Part shown: in pieces, positions 9,250-20,325 of the stretch
Position numbering within the stretch: the stretch's first letter is position 1
How the letters are laid out: every line of letters begins with the position of its first letter
From: Candidatus Phytoplasma solani
GTDB lineage: Bacteria; Bacillota_I; Bacilli_A; Acholeplasmatales; Acholeplasmataceae
DNA: 64,000 nucleotides
Reading direction: 5' to 3'
Assembly: GCF_040126175.1 (NCBI RefSeq)
Contig: NZ_CP155828.1
Location: 248,001-312,000, forward strand
Notes under the pieces: model-generated
Database searches by the model: none
What the model was told of the DNA's origin: nothing
The model's input: only the letters and a program-made list of their open reading frames with translations
Program-made: the position numbers and the translations under genes

Positions 9250-12200
9250 ATGGCTTATAAAAACGTCAAATATGGTAAAAAAGCAGAACGTCGTAATTAT
9301 TCAAAAATAATTTATGATGTTGATTTACCTAATTTAATTGAAATCCAAAATCAATCTTTTGATTGGTTTTTAAAGCACGGAATTAAAGAGTTGTTGCAGG
9401 ATTTTTGTCCTATTGAAAGTTATAACGGTGATTTAAAAATTTATTTTGATGATTATTATTTTACAGAACCTAAATATAATATTGAAGAATCTAAAACCAA
9501 AGATATTAGTTATGTAGTTCAATTATTTGTTAAAACTACGTTGGAAAATGTTTTAACCGGAGAAACTAAGCAAAGTAATATTTTGTTGACAGAACTACCT
9601 TTAATGACTGATACTGGAACTTTCATTATCAATGGCAAAGAAAGGGTAGTTGTTTCTCAAATTGTTCGCTCTGCTAGTGTTTATTATTCAAGTAATTTTG
9701 ATGTTAAACTTAATAGAAATTTGTATTCTGGACAAGTTATTCCTGCTCGTGGTGCTTGGATTGAATATGAAGAAGGTTCAAAAGAAATTTTGTATGTTAA
9801 ACTTGATCGTTCTAAAAAAATACCCTTATCAAATTTTATTTATGCCTTAGGTTTTGATAATAGAGAAATTATTGAAAATGTTTTTGGCCAAAATCCTATC
9901 CTTAATTCTTTTTTTGAAAAAGAATCAGATATGGATACAGGCAATGCTTTGATAGAGTTGTATTCAAAAATTCGTCAAGGTGAAAAAGTTCCATTTGATA
10001 CCGCAAGAGATTTTATTCGTACAAGACTTTTTGATCAAAAAAAATATGATCTTGCGATAGTTGGTAGATATAAGTTTAATAAAAAACTTGATGCGCTTGC
10101 TAGAGCAGAAAAAACTTATTTAGTTCATGATTTCATTAATCCTGAAACAAAAGAAGTTATTTTCCCTAAACATGAATTTTTAACTAAAGAAAAAATCGAA
10201 ATATTAAAGCAAAATCGTCATTTTTTACTTAAAGAGTTATTTGATATTCAACATAATTTAGAAAACGAAACAGATGAAGAAATTCTTACTTATAAAAAAG
10301 ATTTTCAAAAAAAAGAATTATACATTAAGACTAATATTTTAAATGTTCGTACAGGTGAAGTTATCTTTGTTAAAGATACTTTAGTAACCCCAGAAGTCAT
10401 TAACTATTTAAGACAAAATATTCAATTATTGGATGAAAAAGTAATTAAATTTTTTTTAGGTTCCAAAGATATTTATCAAAAAGAATTAGAACGTACAGGT
10501 GTTTTTAATGAAATTTTAGAAGTTTATCTTTCTAAAGATGAACACGATAATTTATATCATAAAGTTAAAATTATAGGTAACGATCAAAGAGAAACTAAAA
10601 AACACATTACTTTATCTGATATTATCGCAAGTATTAGTTATTATTTAAACCTTTATGAAAATATTGGTTGTGTTGATGATATTGATCATCTAGGCAATCG
10701 CCGTTTGAGATTAATTGGCGAATTGTTAAAAAATCAATTTCGTATTGGTTTAATTAGAGCTGAAAAAAACATTAAAGATATGATATCTGTTAATAAATTT
10801 AATGAAGTGGGTCCAGGAGATTTAGTTAATTTTACTTTTTTGAATAGTGTAATTAAAACTTTTTTTGCCAACTCTCGTTTATCTCAATTTATGGATCAAA
10901 TCAACCCTTTAGCTGAGTTAACACAAAAAAGAAGAGTTTCTGCTTTAGGTGTTGGTGGAATTAACCGTGATCGTGCCGGTGTTGAAGTAAGAGATGTTCA
11001 TAATTCTCATTATGGCAGGTTATGTCCCATTGAAACTCCAGAAGGTCCTTCTATTGGGCTTATTACTTCACTTTCTACTTATGCTAAAGTTGATAATTAT
11101 GGTTTTATCCAAACCCCCTTTTTTAAAGTTTTTGTTGAAAACGGAATAATGAAAATTTCTAATCAAATAGAATATTTAACAGCTGATCAAGAAAAAGAAG
11201 AAATTATCGCTTCAGCTGGTTTTGAGTTAAATTTAGACAACACTTTTAAAAATAAAAAGGTAATCGCTAGAAAAAATGGAGAAACAGGAATTTATAAAAG
11301 AGAACAAATCACTTATACTGATATTTCCCCTAAACAAATTGTTTCTATAGCTACTGCATCAATTCCTTTTTTAGAACATAATGACGCTTCTAGAGCTTTA
11401 ATGGGTGCCAATATGCAACGTCAAGCGGTCCCTTTGTTAATTTCTGAATCTCCTATTGTCGGAACAGGAATTGAATACCGTGCAGCTAAAGACTCAGGTT
11501 CTTTAATTATAGCTTCAGAACCTGGCTTTGTTACTTATGTTGATGGCCAAAAAATTATTATTACTAAAAAACCAAATCAAAAAATTGTCTTAGGTCAAAA
11601 AACTCTTTTTGATCCCGAAAAAGAATTTAATTACGAAACAGCCAAAACCTTGTACGACTATCAAATAAAAGATTATCAAACAACATATGTTTTAACAAAT
11701 TTTGCTAAATCTAATCAAGATACTTTAATTTTGCAAAAACCAATTGTAGTTTTAGGAGAGTATATCCAAAAAAACGATATTTTAGTTGATGGTCCTTCAA
11801 CTTATCAAGGAGAATTAGCTCTTGGCAGAAATGTTACAGTTGCTTTTATGACTTGGGAAGGATATAATTATGAAGATGCCATTATTATGTCAGAAGATTT
11901 AGTTAAAAATGATGTTTACACTTCCATTCATATGGATAAATATGAAGTTCAAACTCGAGAATTAAAAAAAGGTAGTGGGCAAGAAGAAATAACTCGTGAA
12001 GTTCCTAATGTTGGGGCTGATGCCATTAAAAACCTTGATGAAAGAGGAATTATTATTCCTGGTTCAGAAGTTAAAGAAGGTGATATTTTAGTAGGAAAAA
12101 TTACTCCTCAAGGTAATGTTGAACCTACACCTTATGAAAAATTAATTCAAATAGTTATTGGTGAAAAAGCTCGCAAATATAAAGACTCTTCTTTAAGAGT

Positions 12201-13068
12201 ACCTTATGGAGAAGGTGGCGTTGTTCAAAGTGTTCACTATTTTTCTAGAAAAAATGGCGATATTTTGCCATCTGGTGTGAATGAAAATATTCGTGTCTTT
12301 ATTGCCAAAAAACGCAAAATTAGTGAAGGCGATAAGATGGCTGGTCGTCATGGCAATAAAGGAGTAATTTCTCGTATTTTACCTAAAGAAGATCTTCCTT
12401 TTATGGAAGATGGAACTCCAATTGACATTATGTTAAATCCTTTAGGTGTTCCTAGTAGGATGAATATTGGTCAAATTTTAGAAATTCATTTAGGGATGTC
12501 AGCTAAACAACTCGGCATCAAAGTAGCTACTCCTGTTTTTGATGGAGTTGATGTTTTGGACTTGAAAGAAATTATGCAAGAAGCTAATTTAGAACTTGAT
12601 GGTAAAAAGGTTTTATATGATGGAAGAACAGGTGAACCTTATGATAGCCGTATTTCTGTGGGAGTAATGTATATGATTAAATTATCACATATGGTTGATG
12701 ATAAATTGCACGCTCGTAATGTTGGTCCTTACACTTTGGTGACTCAACAACCTATGGGAGGAAAAGTTCAAAATGGAGGACAAAGATTTGGTGAAATGGA
12801 AGTTTGGGCTCTTTATGCTTATGGAGCAGCCCATACTTTGCAAGAAATTCTAACAGTTAAAAGTGATGATATTATTGGCAGAAACAAAACATACAGTGCT
12901 ATTGTCCAAGGAAATTCTTTACCTAAGCCAAACATTCCAGAAAGCTTTCGGGTTTTTATTAAAGAATTACAATCTTTAGGGTTATATGTGGAACTTATCA
13001 AAACAGATACTAAAGAAAATGAAGTTAATAAATCCTTAATTGATTACAAAAAGGAAGGTTATAATTAA
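9250..13068 (+). CDS. rpoB: DNA-directed RNA polymerase subunit beta
   Basis: Catalytic subunit of RNA polymerase. Family segments include FIINGKERVVVSQIVRS near 122, the rifampicin-site region NPLAELTQKRRVSALG near 555, IETPEGPSIGLI near 594, and KMAGRHGNKGVIS near 1030. The length of 1272 residues is typical. TAGGAG lies five to ten bases before the ATG. Its stop is three bases before the rpoC ATG. Confidence 0.98.
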   Translation: MAYKNVKYGKKAERRNYSKIIYDVDLPNLIEIQNQSFDWFLKHGIKELLQDFCPIESYNGDLKIYFDDYYFTEPKYNIEESKTKDISYVVQLFVKTTLENVLTGETKQSNILLTELPLMTDTGTFIINGKERVVVSQIVRSASVYYSSNFDVKLNRNLYSGQVIPARGAWIEYEEGSKEILYVKLDRSKKIPLSNFIYALGFDNREIIENVFGQNPILNSFFEKESDMDTGNALIELYSKIRQGEKVPFDTARDFIRTRLFDQKKYDLAIVGRYKFNKKLDALARAEKTYLVHDFINPETKEVIFPKHEFLTKEKIEILKQNRHFLLKELFDIQHNLENETDEEILTYKKDFQKKELYIKTNILNVRTGEVIFVKDTLVTPEVINYLRQNIQLLDEKVIKFFLGSKDIYQKELERTGVFNEILEVYLSKDEHDNLYHKVKIIGNDQRETKKHITLSDIIASISYYLNLYENIGCVDDIDHLGNRRLRLIGELLKNQFRIGLIRAEKNIKDMISVNKFNEVGPGDLVNFTFLNSVIKTFFANSRLSQFMDQINPLAELTQKRRVSALGVGGINRDRAGVEVRDVHNSHYGRLCPIETPEGPSIGLITSLSTYAKVDNYGFIQTPFFKVFVENGIMKISNQIEYLTADQEKEEIIASAGFELNLDNTFKNKKVIARKNGETGIYKREQITYTDISPKQIVSIATASIPFLEHNDASRALMGANMQRQAVPLLISESPIVGTGIEYRAAKDSGSLIIASEPGFVTYVDGQKIIITKKPNQKIVLGQKTLFDPEKEFNYETAKTLYDYQIKDYQTTYVLTNFAKSNQDTLILQKPIVVLGEYIQKNDILVDGPSTYQGELALGRNVTVAFMTWEGYNYEDAIIMSEDLVKNDVYTSIHMDKYEVQTRELKKGSGQEEITREVPNVGADAIKNLDERGIIIPGSEVKEGDILVGKITPQGNVEPTPYEKLIQIVIGEKARKYKDSSLRVPYGEGGVVQSVHYFSRKNGDILPSGVNENIRVFIAKKRKISEGDKMAGRHGNKGVISRILPKEDLPFMEDGTPIDIMLNPLGVPSRMNIGQILEIHLGMSAKQLGIKVATPVFDGVDVLDLKEIMQEANLELDGKKVLYDGRTGEPYDSRISVGVMYMIKLSHMVDDKLHARNVGPYTLVTQQPMGGKVQNGGQRFGEMEVWALYAYGAAHTLQEILTVKSDDIIGRNKTYSAIVQGNSLPKPNIPESFRVFIKELQSLGLYVELIKTDTKENEVNKSLIDYKKEGYN

Positions 13069-13071
13069 AAG

Positions 13072-16000
13072 ATGAGTGATACTCAATTATTTAGATCAAT
13101 AGAAACTCTAAATTTTTCTGCTCAAACTTTGGAAAAATTAAAACTTTCAGGAATCAATAATTTGGAAGATTTTAATACTTTTTCTTTAGAAGAACTAAGG
13201 TTTTTGCTACAAGAAACTTTTTTAGAAGTTTTGCCTATTTTGAAGCAATTTGCTTTACCACGTGATTTAAAAAATTTAAATTTAAATAATGATATTATTG
13301 AAAAATTTGCTCTTTTAGGTATTTATGATTTTGAACAACTTTTAAAAACAGAAATATCAATCTTGCATCAAACTTTTGAATCTGATCATATTTCTTGGCA
13401 AAAATTAAATGAACTTTTTGAATTATATCAACATTTTGCTAAAGAAACTTTGATTTTATCTAATAAAGAATATGGCAGTAGAGATTATGATTATTTTAAA
13501 ATTCGTTTAGCTTCTCCTGAAGAAATTCGTCAATGGTCTTATGGAGAAATTACAAGTTACGAAACTATTAATTATCGTACCTATAAACCTGAATTTGGGG
13601 GATTGTTTTGTCAAAAAATATTTGGCCCAGTAGTTGATTTTCAATGTGCTTGTTCAAAAAAACAAATCAGCAATAAAAGTCAATTTTGTAGTAAATGTGA
13701 AGTTGAATTTACTGAAACAAAAGTAAGGCGAGAAAGAATGGGACATATTGAATTGCAAGCTCCAATTGTACATACTTGGTATCTTAATTCTTCTCCCAGT
13801 CGTTTAGCTATTCTTTTAAATATTAAAGCCAAAGATTTAGAAGAAATAGTTTATTATATTTCTTATGTTGTAATTGATCCTGGTAAAACAGATTTCAAAG
13901 AAAAAGAAATTATTTCAGAAAGCCAATATAGTCAAAATTTAACTCTTTTTGGGCCCCATGGTTTTGTTGCTTTAACAGGAGCTGAAGCAGTGAGAAAATT
14001 GTTGGAAAACCTTGATTTAGAAAAAACAATTAAACTTCTTAGAAAAAATTTATCCGAAGTTTCTAAACAAAAAAGAGAAAACTTGATTAAAAGGTTAGAA
14101 ATTATTGAGTCTTTCTATCAATCTGATAATAAACCTGAGTGGATGGTAATGGATGTTATTTCTGTTTTGCCACCAGGATTAAGACCAATGGTTCCTTTAG
14201 ATGGTGGTCGATTTGCTACTACCGAAGTTAATGACTTGTATCGACGCATTCTTAACCGTAATAATCGTTTAAAAAAACAAATGATGCAAAAAGCTCCAAG
14301 GTTAATTATTAAAAATGAAAAAAGAATGTTACAAGAAGCAGTCGATTGCTTATTTGATAATGATAAAAATTTCAAAAAAAACGTTAATAATGTTGAAAAA
14401 AACCATCCTCTTAAATCTTTATCTGAAATTCTTCGTGGTAAACAAGGTCGTTTTCGTCAAAATCTTTTAGGCAAAAGAGTTGATTATTCTGGTCGTTCAG
14501 TTATTATTGTAGGTCCTGATCTTAAAATGCATCAATGCGGTATTCCTCGCGAAATGGCAATTATTTTATTTAAACCCTTTATTCTTCAAAAATTACAAGA
14601 AACTAAAGGGATTGACAAAAAAAACGCGAATTCTATTTATGAAAAAATGAATGAAGAAGTTTGGAATGCTTTAGAAGAGGTAGTCAAAGAACATCCAGTG
14701 CTTCTTAATCGCGCGCCAACACTTCACCGCTTAGGTATTCAAGCTTTTGACCCAAAATTAATTGATGGAAAAGCTATTCGCCTACACCCTTTAGTAACTC
14801 CTGCTTTTAATGCTGATTTTGATGGTGATCAAATGGCTGTTTATGTACCTCTTTCTTTGGAAGCTCAAGCTGAGGCACGTTTGTTAATGCTTGTCTCCAA
14901 TAATATTTTAGATCCTAAAAATGGTAGACCTGTTGTTACTCCTTCACAAGATATGGTTTTAGGCAATTATTATTTAACTATCGAAGAAAAAAAAGATCGT
15001 ATTTTAAAAGGTTATAACACTTCTCAAAGAAATTCGGAACATCAACAAAAGCACCGCAACGAAGGAACTTTTTTTACTGACATCAACGAAGCTAAAATTG
15101 CTTACCAAAATAAAGAAATTGAACTTCATACAAGAATTTTTATCAAACCACAATCAATTAATTTATCTTTTACCGAAGAACAAAAAGAAAAATATTTAAT
15201 GACTACTTTAGGAAAATTAATTTTTAACGATATTTTACCCCCTAATTTTCCTTACATTAACGAACCGACTCAGTTAAATTTATATGTTAAAACTCCTGAT
15301 AAATATTTTTTAAATCCAGGAAATCACCCAAAATCATTTTTGAAAAAACTCCCTGCTCCTAAACCTTTTAATAAAAAATTCTTATCAATGATTATTGCTT
15401 GTTTTTTTAAACAAATGAAAATCACAGAAACTTCTAAAATGTTAGATCACATTAAAAATTTAGGTTTTAAATACTCTACTATTGCAGGAATTACTGTTTC
15501 TTTTGCTGACATCAATACTTATTCTGGTAAAGATAAATTATTAGAAAAAGTTGAAAATCGAAATATCCAAATTGAAAACTGGTATCAGCAAGGTTTTTTG
15601 ACAGATGTAGAACGTCGTCGTTTAGTTATTAACGAGTGGAAAGTTATTCGTGATCAAATTCAAGAAGGTTTAATGAAAGAATTTCAACAAGATAATCATA
15701 TTTTTATGATGAGCGAAAGTGGAGCGCGTGGTAGTGTTTCTAACTTTACTCAATTAGCAGGAATGAGAGGGTTAATGAATAACCCCAAAGGAGAAATTAT
15801 TGAAGTCCCTGTTAAAGCCTCTTTTCTAGAAGGTTTGAAGATGTCTGAATTTTTTATCTCTACCCATGGAGCGCGTAAAGGTTCAACAGATACTGCTTTA
15901 AAAACAGCTGAATCAGGTTATTTAACTCGTCGTTTAGTCGATGTTACACAAGATATTGTAGTTATTAAAGATGATTGCGGCAGTGATCGTAGCTTTATTG

Positions 16001-17130
16001 TTGAAGCAATAATAAGCGATGGCAAAGAAATTGTTTCTTTAAAAAACCGTATTTTAGGACGTTTTGCTAGTCGTGACATTTGTCACCCTAAAAGCCATGA
16101 TATTATTGTGGTTTGCAATGAACTAATTACAGAAGCAAAAGCGCAAGATATTGTTGATGCTAAAATTAAAAAAGTTCCGATCAGAAGTGTTTTAACTTGT
16201 AATTGTGAATACGGTATTTGTTCTAAAGATTATGGCTTTAATTTAGCTACTAACAAACTAGTAGAAATTGGCGAAGCTGTTGGTGTTATTGCTGCTCAGT
16301 CTATCGGAGAGCCAGGAACTCAACTAACTATGAGAACTTTCCACACTGGAGGTGTTGCTTCAGCATCAGACATTACTCAAGGTCTTCCAAGGATAGAAGA
16401 GTTATTTGAAGTAAGAAAACCAAAAGGAAAAGCTTTAATTAGTGAATTTAAAGGTAAAATTAAAAAAATCAATAAAATTCGTTCCCAACATCCAGAAATT
16501 GTGATAGCCATAGAAAACGAATCTAAGAAAGAACAATGTTATATCTTAGAACCTAATGTTGACATTTTAGTTGGCAAAAATAATGATGTTTATCCAGGGC
16601 AAAAACTGACTTCTGGATCAATTGATTTAAAAGAACTTTTAAGGGTGGCAGGAACCATTGCAACACAAAAATATATTTTAGCAGAAGTACAAAAAGTTTA
16701 TTGTGCCCAAAATGTTTTTATTAGTGATAAACATATCGAAATTATTATTCATCAAATGTTTAAACAAATTTTAATCATTAACGAAGGAGAAACACAACTT
16801 TTACCAGGCACTGAAATTCCTATCAACAGTTTTAAAAAAGCTAATCTAGAAATGTTACAAGAAAAAAAACATTTAGCTATCGGGCGACCGATTATTTTAG
16901 GAATTACCCGTTCTTCTTTAAGAAGTGATTCTTTACTTTCTGCTGCATCTTTTCAGGAAACTACCAAAATTTTAATTGATGCCGCTATTAAAGGAAAAGT
17001 TGATCATTTATATGGTTTAAAAGAAAACGTAATTATTGGTGGTTTAATTCCAGCTGGCACAGGTATTTTAGAAACTGTTGAATTTGAATATCCTAAAGTT
17101 ACACTTGCTAAAAATGAAAATAAAGATTAA
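13072..17130 (+). CDS. rpoC: DNA-directed RNA polymerase subunit beta' with an N-terminal extension
   Basis: Catalytic subunit of RNA polymerase. The active-site motif NADFDGDQMA lies near residue 580. The first zinc site CACSKK...FCSKC is near 190-210 and the second (TCNCEYGICSKDYG) near 1042. The normal family start, a segment of the type IRLASPEEIRQWSYGEI, only begins near residue 142. The preceding residues form an extra region that contains two units resembling the helix-hairpin-helix domain of the alpha subunit C-terminus (starting near residues 10 and 68). There is no ribosome binding site that would move the start downstream. Confidence 0.97.
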   Translation: MSDTQLFRSIETLNFSAQTLEKLKLSGINNLEDFNTFSLEELRFLLQETFLEVLPILKQFALPRDLKNLNLNNDIIEKFALLGIYDFEQLLKTEISILHQTFESDHISWQKLNELFELYQHFAKETLILSNKEYGSRDYDYFKIRLASPEEIRQWSYGEITSYETINYRTYKPEFGGLFCQKIFGPVVDFQCACSKKQISNKSQFCSKCEVEFTETKVRRERMGHIELQAPIVHTWYLNSSPSRLAILLNIKAKDLEEIVYYISYVVIDPGKTDFKEKEIISESQYSQNLTLFGPHGFVALTGAEAVRKLLENLDLEKTIKLLRKNLSEVSKQKRENLIKRLEIIESFYQSDNKPEWMVMDVISVLPPGLRPMVPLDGGRFATTEVNDLYRRILNRNNRLKKQMMQKAPRLIIKNEKRMLQEAVDCLFDNDKNFKKNVNNVEKNHPLKSLSEILRGKQGRFRQNLLGKRVDYSGRSVIIVGPDLKMHQCGIPREMAIILFKPFILQKLQETKGIDKKNANSIYEKMNEEVWNALEEVVKEHPVLLNRAPTLHRLGIQAFDPKLIDGKAIRLHPLVTPAFNADFDGDQMAVYVPLSLEAQAEARLLMLVSNNILDPKNGRPVVTPSQDMVLGNYYLTIEEKKDRILKGYNTSQRNSEHQQKHRNEGTFFTDINEAKIAYQNKEIELHTRIFIKPQSINLSFTEEQKEKYLMTTLGKLIFNDILPPNFPYINEPTQLNLYVKTPDKYFLNPGNHPKSFLKKLPAPKPFNKKFLSMIIACFFKQMKITETSKMLDHIKNLGFKYSTIAGITVSFADINTYSGKDKLLEKVENRNIQIENWYQQGFLTDVERRRLVINEWKVIRDQIQEGLMKEFQQDNHIFMMSESGARGSVSNFTQLAGMRGLMNNPKGEIIEVPVKASFLEGLKMSEFFISTHGARKGSTDTALKTAESGYLTRRLVDVTQDIVVIKDDCGSDRSFIVEAIISDGKEIVSLKNRILGRFASRDICHPKSHDIIVVCNELITEAKAQDIVDAKIKKVPIRSVLTCNCEYGICSKDYGFNLATNKLVEIGEAVGVIAAQSIGEPGTQLTMRTFHTGGVASASDITQGLPRIEELFEVRKPKGKALISEFKGKIKKINKIRSQHPEIVIAIENESKKEQCYILEPNVDILVGKNNDVYPGQKLTSGSIDLKELLRVAGTIATQKYILAEVQKVYCAQNVFISDKHIEIIIHQMFKQILIINEGETQLLPGTEIPINSFKKANLEMLQEKKHLAIGRPIILGITRSSLRSDSLLSAASFQETTKILIDAAIKGKVDHLYGLKENVIIGGLIPAGTGILETVEFEYPKVTLAKNENKD

Positions 17131-17158
17131 ATAAAACAAATTAAGAAAGGAAAAACCA

Positions 17159-17578
17159 ATGCCTACTGTTTCTCAGTTAATTAAAAAAAGAAGAATTAGT
17201 AAAACTCCTAAAACTAAAGCTCCAGCTTTAAGTTATGGTTTTAATGTTTTACAAAAAAAAGTTCAAAATTATAGTTCTCCTCAAAAAATGGGAGTTTGTC
17301 TTCGTGTTACTACTATGACTCCTAAAAAACCTAACTCGGCTTTGCGTAAATTTGCAAGAGTTCGTTTAAGTAACGGTTCTGAAGTAACTGCTTATATTCC
17401 TGGTGTAGGTCATTCTTTGCAAGAACACAGTTCAGTTTTAGTTCGCGGTGGAAAAGTCAAAGATCTTCCAGGAGTACGTTATCATATCGTTCGTGGCACT
17501 TTAGATGCTACAGGGGTTGCTAATCGCCAACAAGGGCGTTCTAAATATGGTTCTAAAAGACCGAAAGTTAAAAAATAA
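17159..17578 (+). CDS. rpsL: 30S ribosomal protein S12
   Basis: Small-subunit protein of the decoding centre. The highly conserved segment [18 protein letters not shown] is present near residue 50. The family tail segment [11 protein letters not shown] is at the end. The protein has 139 residues and the start is preceded by AAGAAAGGAAAA. It opens the rpsL-rpsG-fusA run directly after rpoC. Confidence 0.98.
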   Translation: MPTVSQLIKKRRISKTPKTKAPALSYGFNVLQKKVQNYSSPQKMGVCLRVTTMTPKKPNSALRKFARVRLSNGSEVTAYIPGVGHSLQEHSSVLVRGGKVKDLPGVRYHIVRGTLDATGVANRQQGRSKYGSKRPKVKK

Positions 17579-17632
17579 ATTTAAATTTAAAAAATAATTA
17601 CTATAAAAATAAAAGAAAGTGGGTGTATTATT

Positions 17633-18103
17633 TTGTCTCGCAAAGGACATATTAAAAAACGTGATGTTAATCCCGATCCGATTTATAATTCAAAATTAGT
17701 AACAAAAACAATCAACACTATTATGGAAGATGGTAAAAAAGGAAAAGCTCAAAGTATTTTTTATCAAGCTTTAAAGCAAGTAAAAAGCACAACACAAAGA
17801 GATCCTTTAGAGGTTTTTCACGAAGCATTAAACAATATTATGCCTGTTTTGGAAGTGCGCACTCGTCGAGTTGGTGGTCAAAATTGTCAAATACCTTCCG
17901 AAGTTAATCCAGAAAGGCGTCAATCTTTAGGTTTAAGATGGCTTGTTAAATTTACTAAACAACGCAATGAAAAAACCATAGAAGAAAAACTTGCTAAAGA
18001 AATAGTAGATGCTTCTTCAGGACATGGAGTATCGGTTAAAAAAAGAGAAGAAACGCATCGTATAGCTGAAGCTAACAAAGCTTTTGCTCATTATCGTTGG
18101 TGA
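17633..18103 (+). CDS. rpsG: 30S ribosomal protein S7
   Basis: Primary assembly protein of the 30S head that binds 16S rRNA. It has 156 residues with the family motif [17 protein letters not shown] near 84 and ends in [10 protein letters not shown]. The TTG start follows AAAGAAAGTGGGTG and gives the standard N-terminus ([10 protein letters not shown]). Confidence 0.97.
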   Translation: MSRKGHIKKRDVNPDPIYNSKLVTKTINTIMEDGKKGKAQSIFYQALKQVKSTTQRDPLEVFHEALNNIMPVLEVRTRRVGGQNCQIPSEVNPERRQSLGLRWLVKFTKQRNEKTIEEKLAKEIVDASSGHGVSVKKREETHRIAEANKAFAHYRW

Positions 18104-18130
18104 TGTTTGACATTTATAGGAGAATAAAAG

Positions 18131-20197
18131 ATGGTTCGTCAATTTACTTTAGAAAAAACTCGCAATATTGGTATTATTGCTCATATTGATGCAGGAAAAA
18201 CCACCACTACTGAAAGGATTTTATTTCATACTGGTAAAATTCATAAAATTGGAGAAACTCATGATGGTGCTTCTCAAATGGATTGGATGGAACAAGAGCA
18301 AGAAAGAGGAATCACCATTACTTCAGCTGCCACAACAGCTTTTTGGAAAGATCACCGTATTAATATTATTGATACCCCTGGTCACGTCGATTTTACAGTT
18401 GAAGTCTCTCGTTCTTTAAGGGTTTTAGATGGTGCAGTAACTGTTATTGATGCTCAAGCGGGAGTTGAACCACAAACTGAAACTGTGTGGCGTCAAGCAA
18501 CCGAATATAAAGTTCCAAGAATTATTTTTGTTAATAAAATGGATAAAGTAGGTGCTAATTTTGCTTATGCCATCGAAACACTTAATCAAAAATTGGGAGT
18601 GCATGCAAACCCTATTCAATGGCCGATTGGATCTGAAAATGATTTTACTGGAATTATTGATTTAGTTCAATTAATTGCTTTTGAATATGATAATTCTCCC
18701 GAAGAAAAAGGAAAAAAGATTGAAATTCCTTCTCATTTGAAATTAATTGCCGAAACAAAAAGAAACGAATTAATCGAAGCTTTATCTAATTTAGATGAGG
18801 AATTGATGATTCTTTATTTAGAAGAAAAACCAATTACAGTTGAAATCTTAAAAAAAGCCATTCGTAAAGCTACTTTACAAGCTTCTTTTTTTCCGGTTTT
18901 GTGTGGTTCGTCTTTCAAAAATAAAGGTATTGTTAAAATGCTTGATGCTGTAGTTGATTATCTACCAGCTCCTTGTGATGTGGTACCAATTGTAGGATTC
19001 GATGATCAAAATCAAAAAATAACTCGGCTAAATTCAGATAAAGAACCCTTTACCGCTTTAGCTTTTAAAGTGATGACAGATCCTTATGTTGGTAAATTAA
19101 CTTTTTTCCGGATTTATGCAGGAATAATCAAAGCTGGTTCTTATGTTTTTAACACCACTAAAGGAATTAAAGAACGTTTCGGACGTTTACTTCAAATGCA
19201 TGCTAATTCTCGTGAAGAAATTAAAGAAGCTTATACAGGCGATATTTTGGCGGTTATTGGTTTAAAAGGTACTACAACAGGAGATACCCTAGCAGCTGAA
19301 GGACAAACCATTGTTTTAGAATCAATGAATTTCCCGGAACCAGTTATTGAAATTGCAGTAGAACCAAAAACTAAAGCTGATCAAGATAAAATGGGGATTG
19401 CTTTGTCTAAATTAGCTGAGGAAGATCCTACTTTTAAAGTTTTTTCTAATCATGAAACCGGACAAACTATTATTGCAGGAATGGGTGAACTTCATTTAGA
19501 TATTATTATAGAGCGTCTTAAAAGAGAATTTAAAGTTCAAGCTAATACAACAGAACCTCAAGTAGCTTATCGCGAAACTATTACCCAAGAAACTGAAACC
19601 GAAGGAAAATTCATTCGTCAATCTGGTGGACGCGGTCAATACGGTCATGTTTGGGTTCGTTTTGAACCTAATCCTGGTAAAGGTTTTGAATTTGTCAATA
19701 AAATTGTTGGTGGAGTCGTTCCTCGAGAATACGTTCCAGCAGTTCAAAAAGGAATTCAAGAATCTCTTGCTGGCGGTATTTTAGCAGGTTATCAAATTAT
19801 TGACATCAAAGCTACTTTATTTGATGGTTCTTATCATGATGTTGATTCTTCGGAAATGGCTTTTAAAATTGCTGCTTCCATCGCTTTAAAAGAAACCAAA
19901 ACTAAAGCCAATCCAGTTATTTTAGAACCGATCATGGATGTTGAAGTAATCACTCCTAATGATTATGTCGGTAGCGTTATTGGGGATTTAACTTCTAGGA
20001 GAGGGCGTTTAGAAAACCAAGAATCCCGTGATAATGCAGTTGCTATTAGAGTTTTAGTCCCTCTTTCTGCAATGTTTGGTTATGCTACTATTTTGCGTTC
20101 TAATACACAAGGAAGAGCTACTTTTATGATGAAATTTGCAAAATATGAAAAAGCTCCAAAAAGTATTACTGAGGAAATTATTAAAAAACGTACTTAA
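18131..20197 (+). CDS. fusA: Elongation factor G
   Basis: Translocase GTPase of protein synthesis. G1 is [15 protein letters not shown] near residue 17, G3 is DTPGHVDF near 81, and G4 is NKMDK near 135. Domains II to V follow, including [12 protein letters not shown] near 498. The length of 688 residues is normal. TAGGAG precedes the ATG. Confidence 0.98.
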   Translation: MVRQFTLEKTRNIGIIAHIDAGKTTTTERILFHTGKIHKIGETHDGASQMDWMEQEQERGITITSAATTAFWKDHRINIIDTPGHVDFTVEVSRSLRVLDGAVTVIDAQAGVEPQTETVWRQATEYKVPRIIFVNKMDKVGANFAYAIETLNQKLGVHANPIQWPIGSENDFTGIIDLVQLIAFEYDNSPEEKGKKIEIPSHLKLIAETKRNELIEALSNLDEELMILYLEEKPITVEILKKAIRKATLQASFFPVLCGSSFKNKGIVKMLDAVVDYLPAPCDVVPIVGFDDQNQKITRLNSDKEPFTALAFKVMTDPYVGKLTFFRIYAGIIKAGSYVFNTTKGIKERFGRLLQMHANSREEIKEAYTGDILAVIGLKGTTTGDTLAAEGQTIVLESMNFPEPVIEIAVEPKTKADQDKMGIALSKLAEEDPTFKVFSNHETGQTIIAGMGELHLDIIIERLKREFKVQANTTEPQVAYRETITQETETEGKFIRQSGGRGQYGHVWVRFEPNPGKGFEFVNKIVGGVVPREYVPAVQKGIQESLAGGILAGYQIIDIKATLFDGSYHDVDSSEMAFKIAASIALKETKTKANPVILEPIMDVEVITPNDYVGSVIGDLTSRRGRLENQESRDNAVAIRVLVPLSAMFGYATILRSNTQGRATFMMKFAKYEKAPKSITEEIIKKRT

Positions 20198-20237
20198 TTT
20201 ATAAAAATTAAAATCAGAATTTTTTAATATAAAATAG

Positions 20238-20266
20238 TTGCTATATTTTAAAAAATAAGTTAAAAT
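20238..20266 (+). promoter_or_regulatory. Promoter of tuf
   Basis: A -35 box TTGCTA (20238-20243) and a -10 box TAAAAT (20261-20266) are spaced by exactly 17 bases in the gap between fusA and tuf. This indicates that tuf can be transcribed on its own. Confidence 0.6.
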
Positions 20267-20325
20267 TTAAATGGCAATAATTGTTAAAAACATTAAACAA
20301 AATAAAAAAGGAGGCCTTTTGCAAA

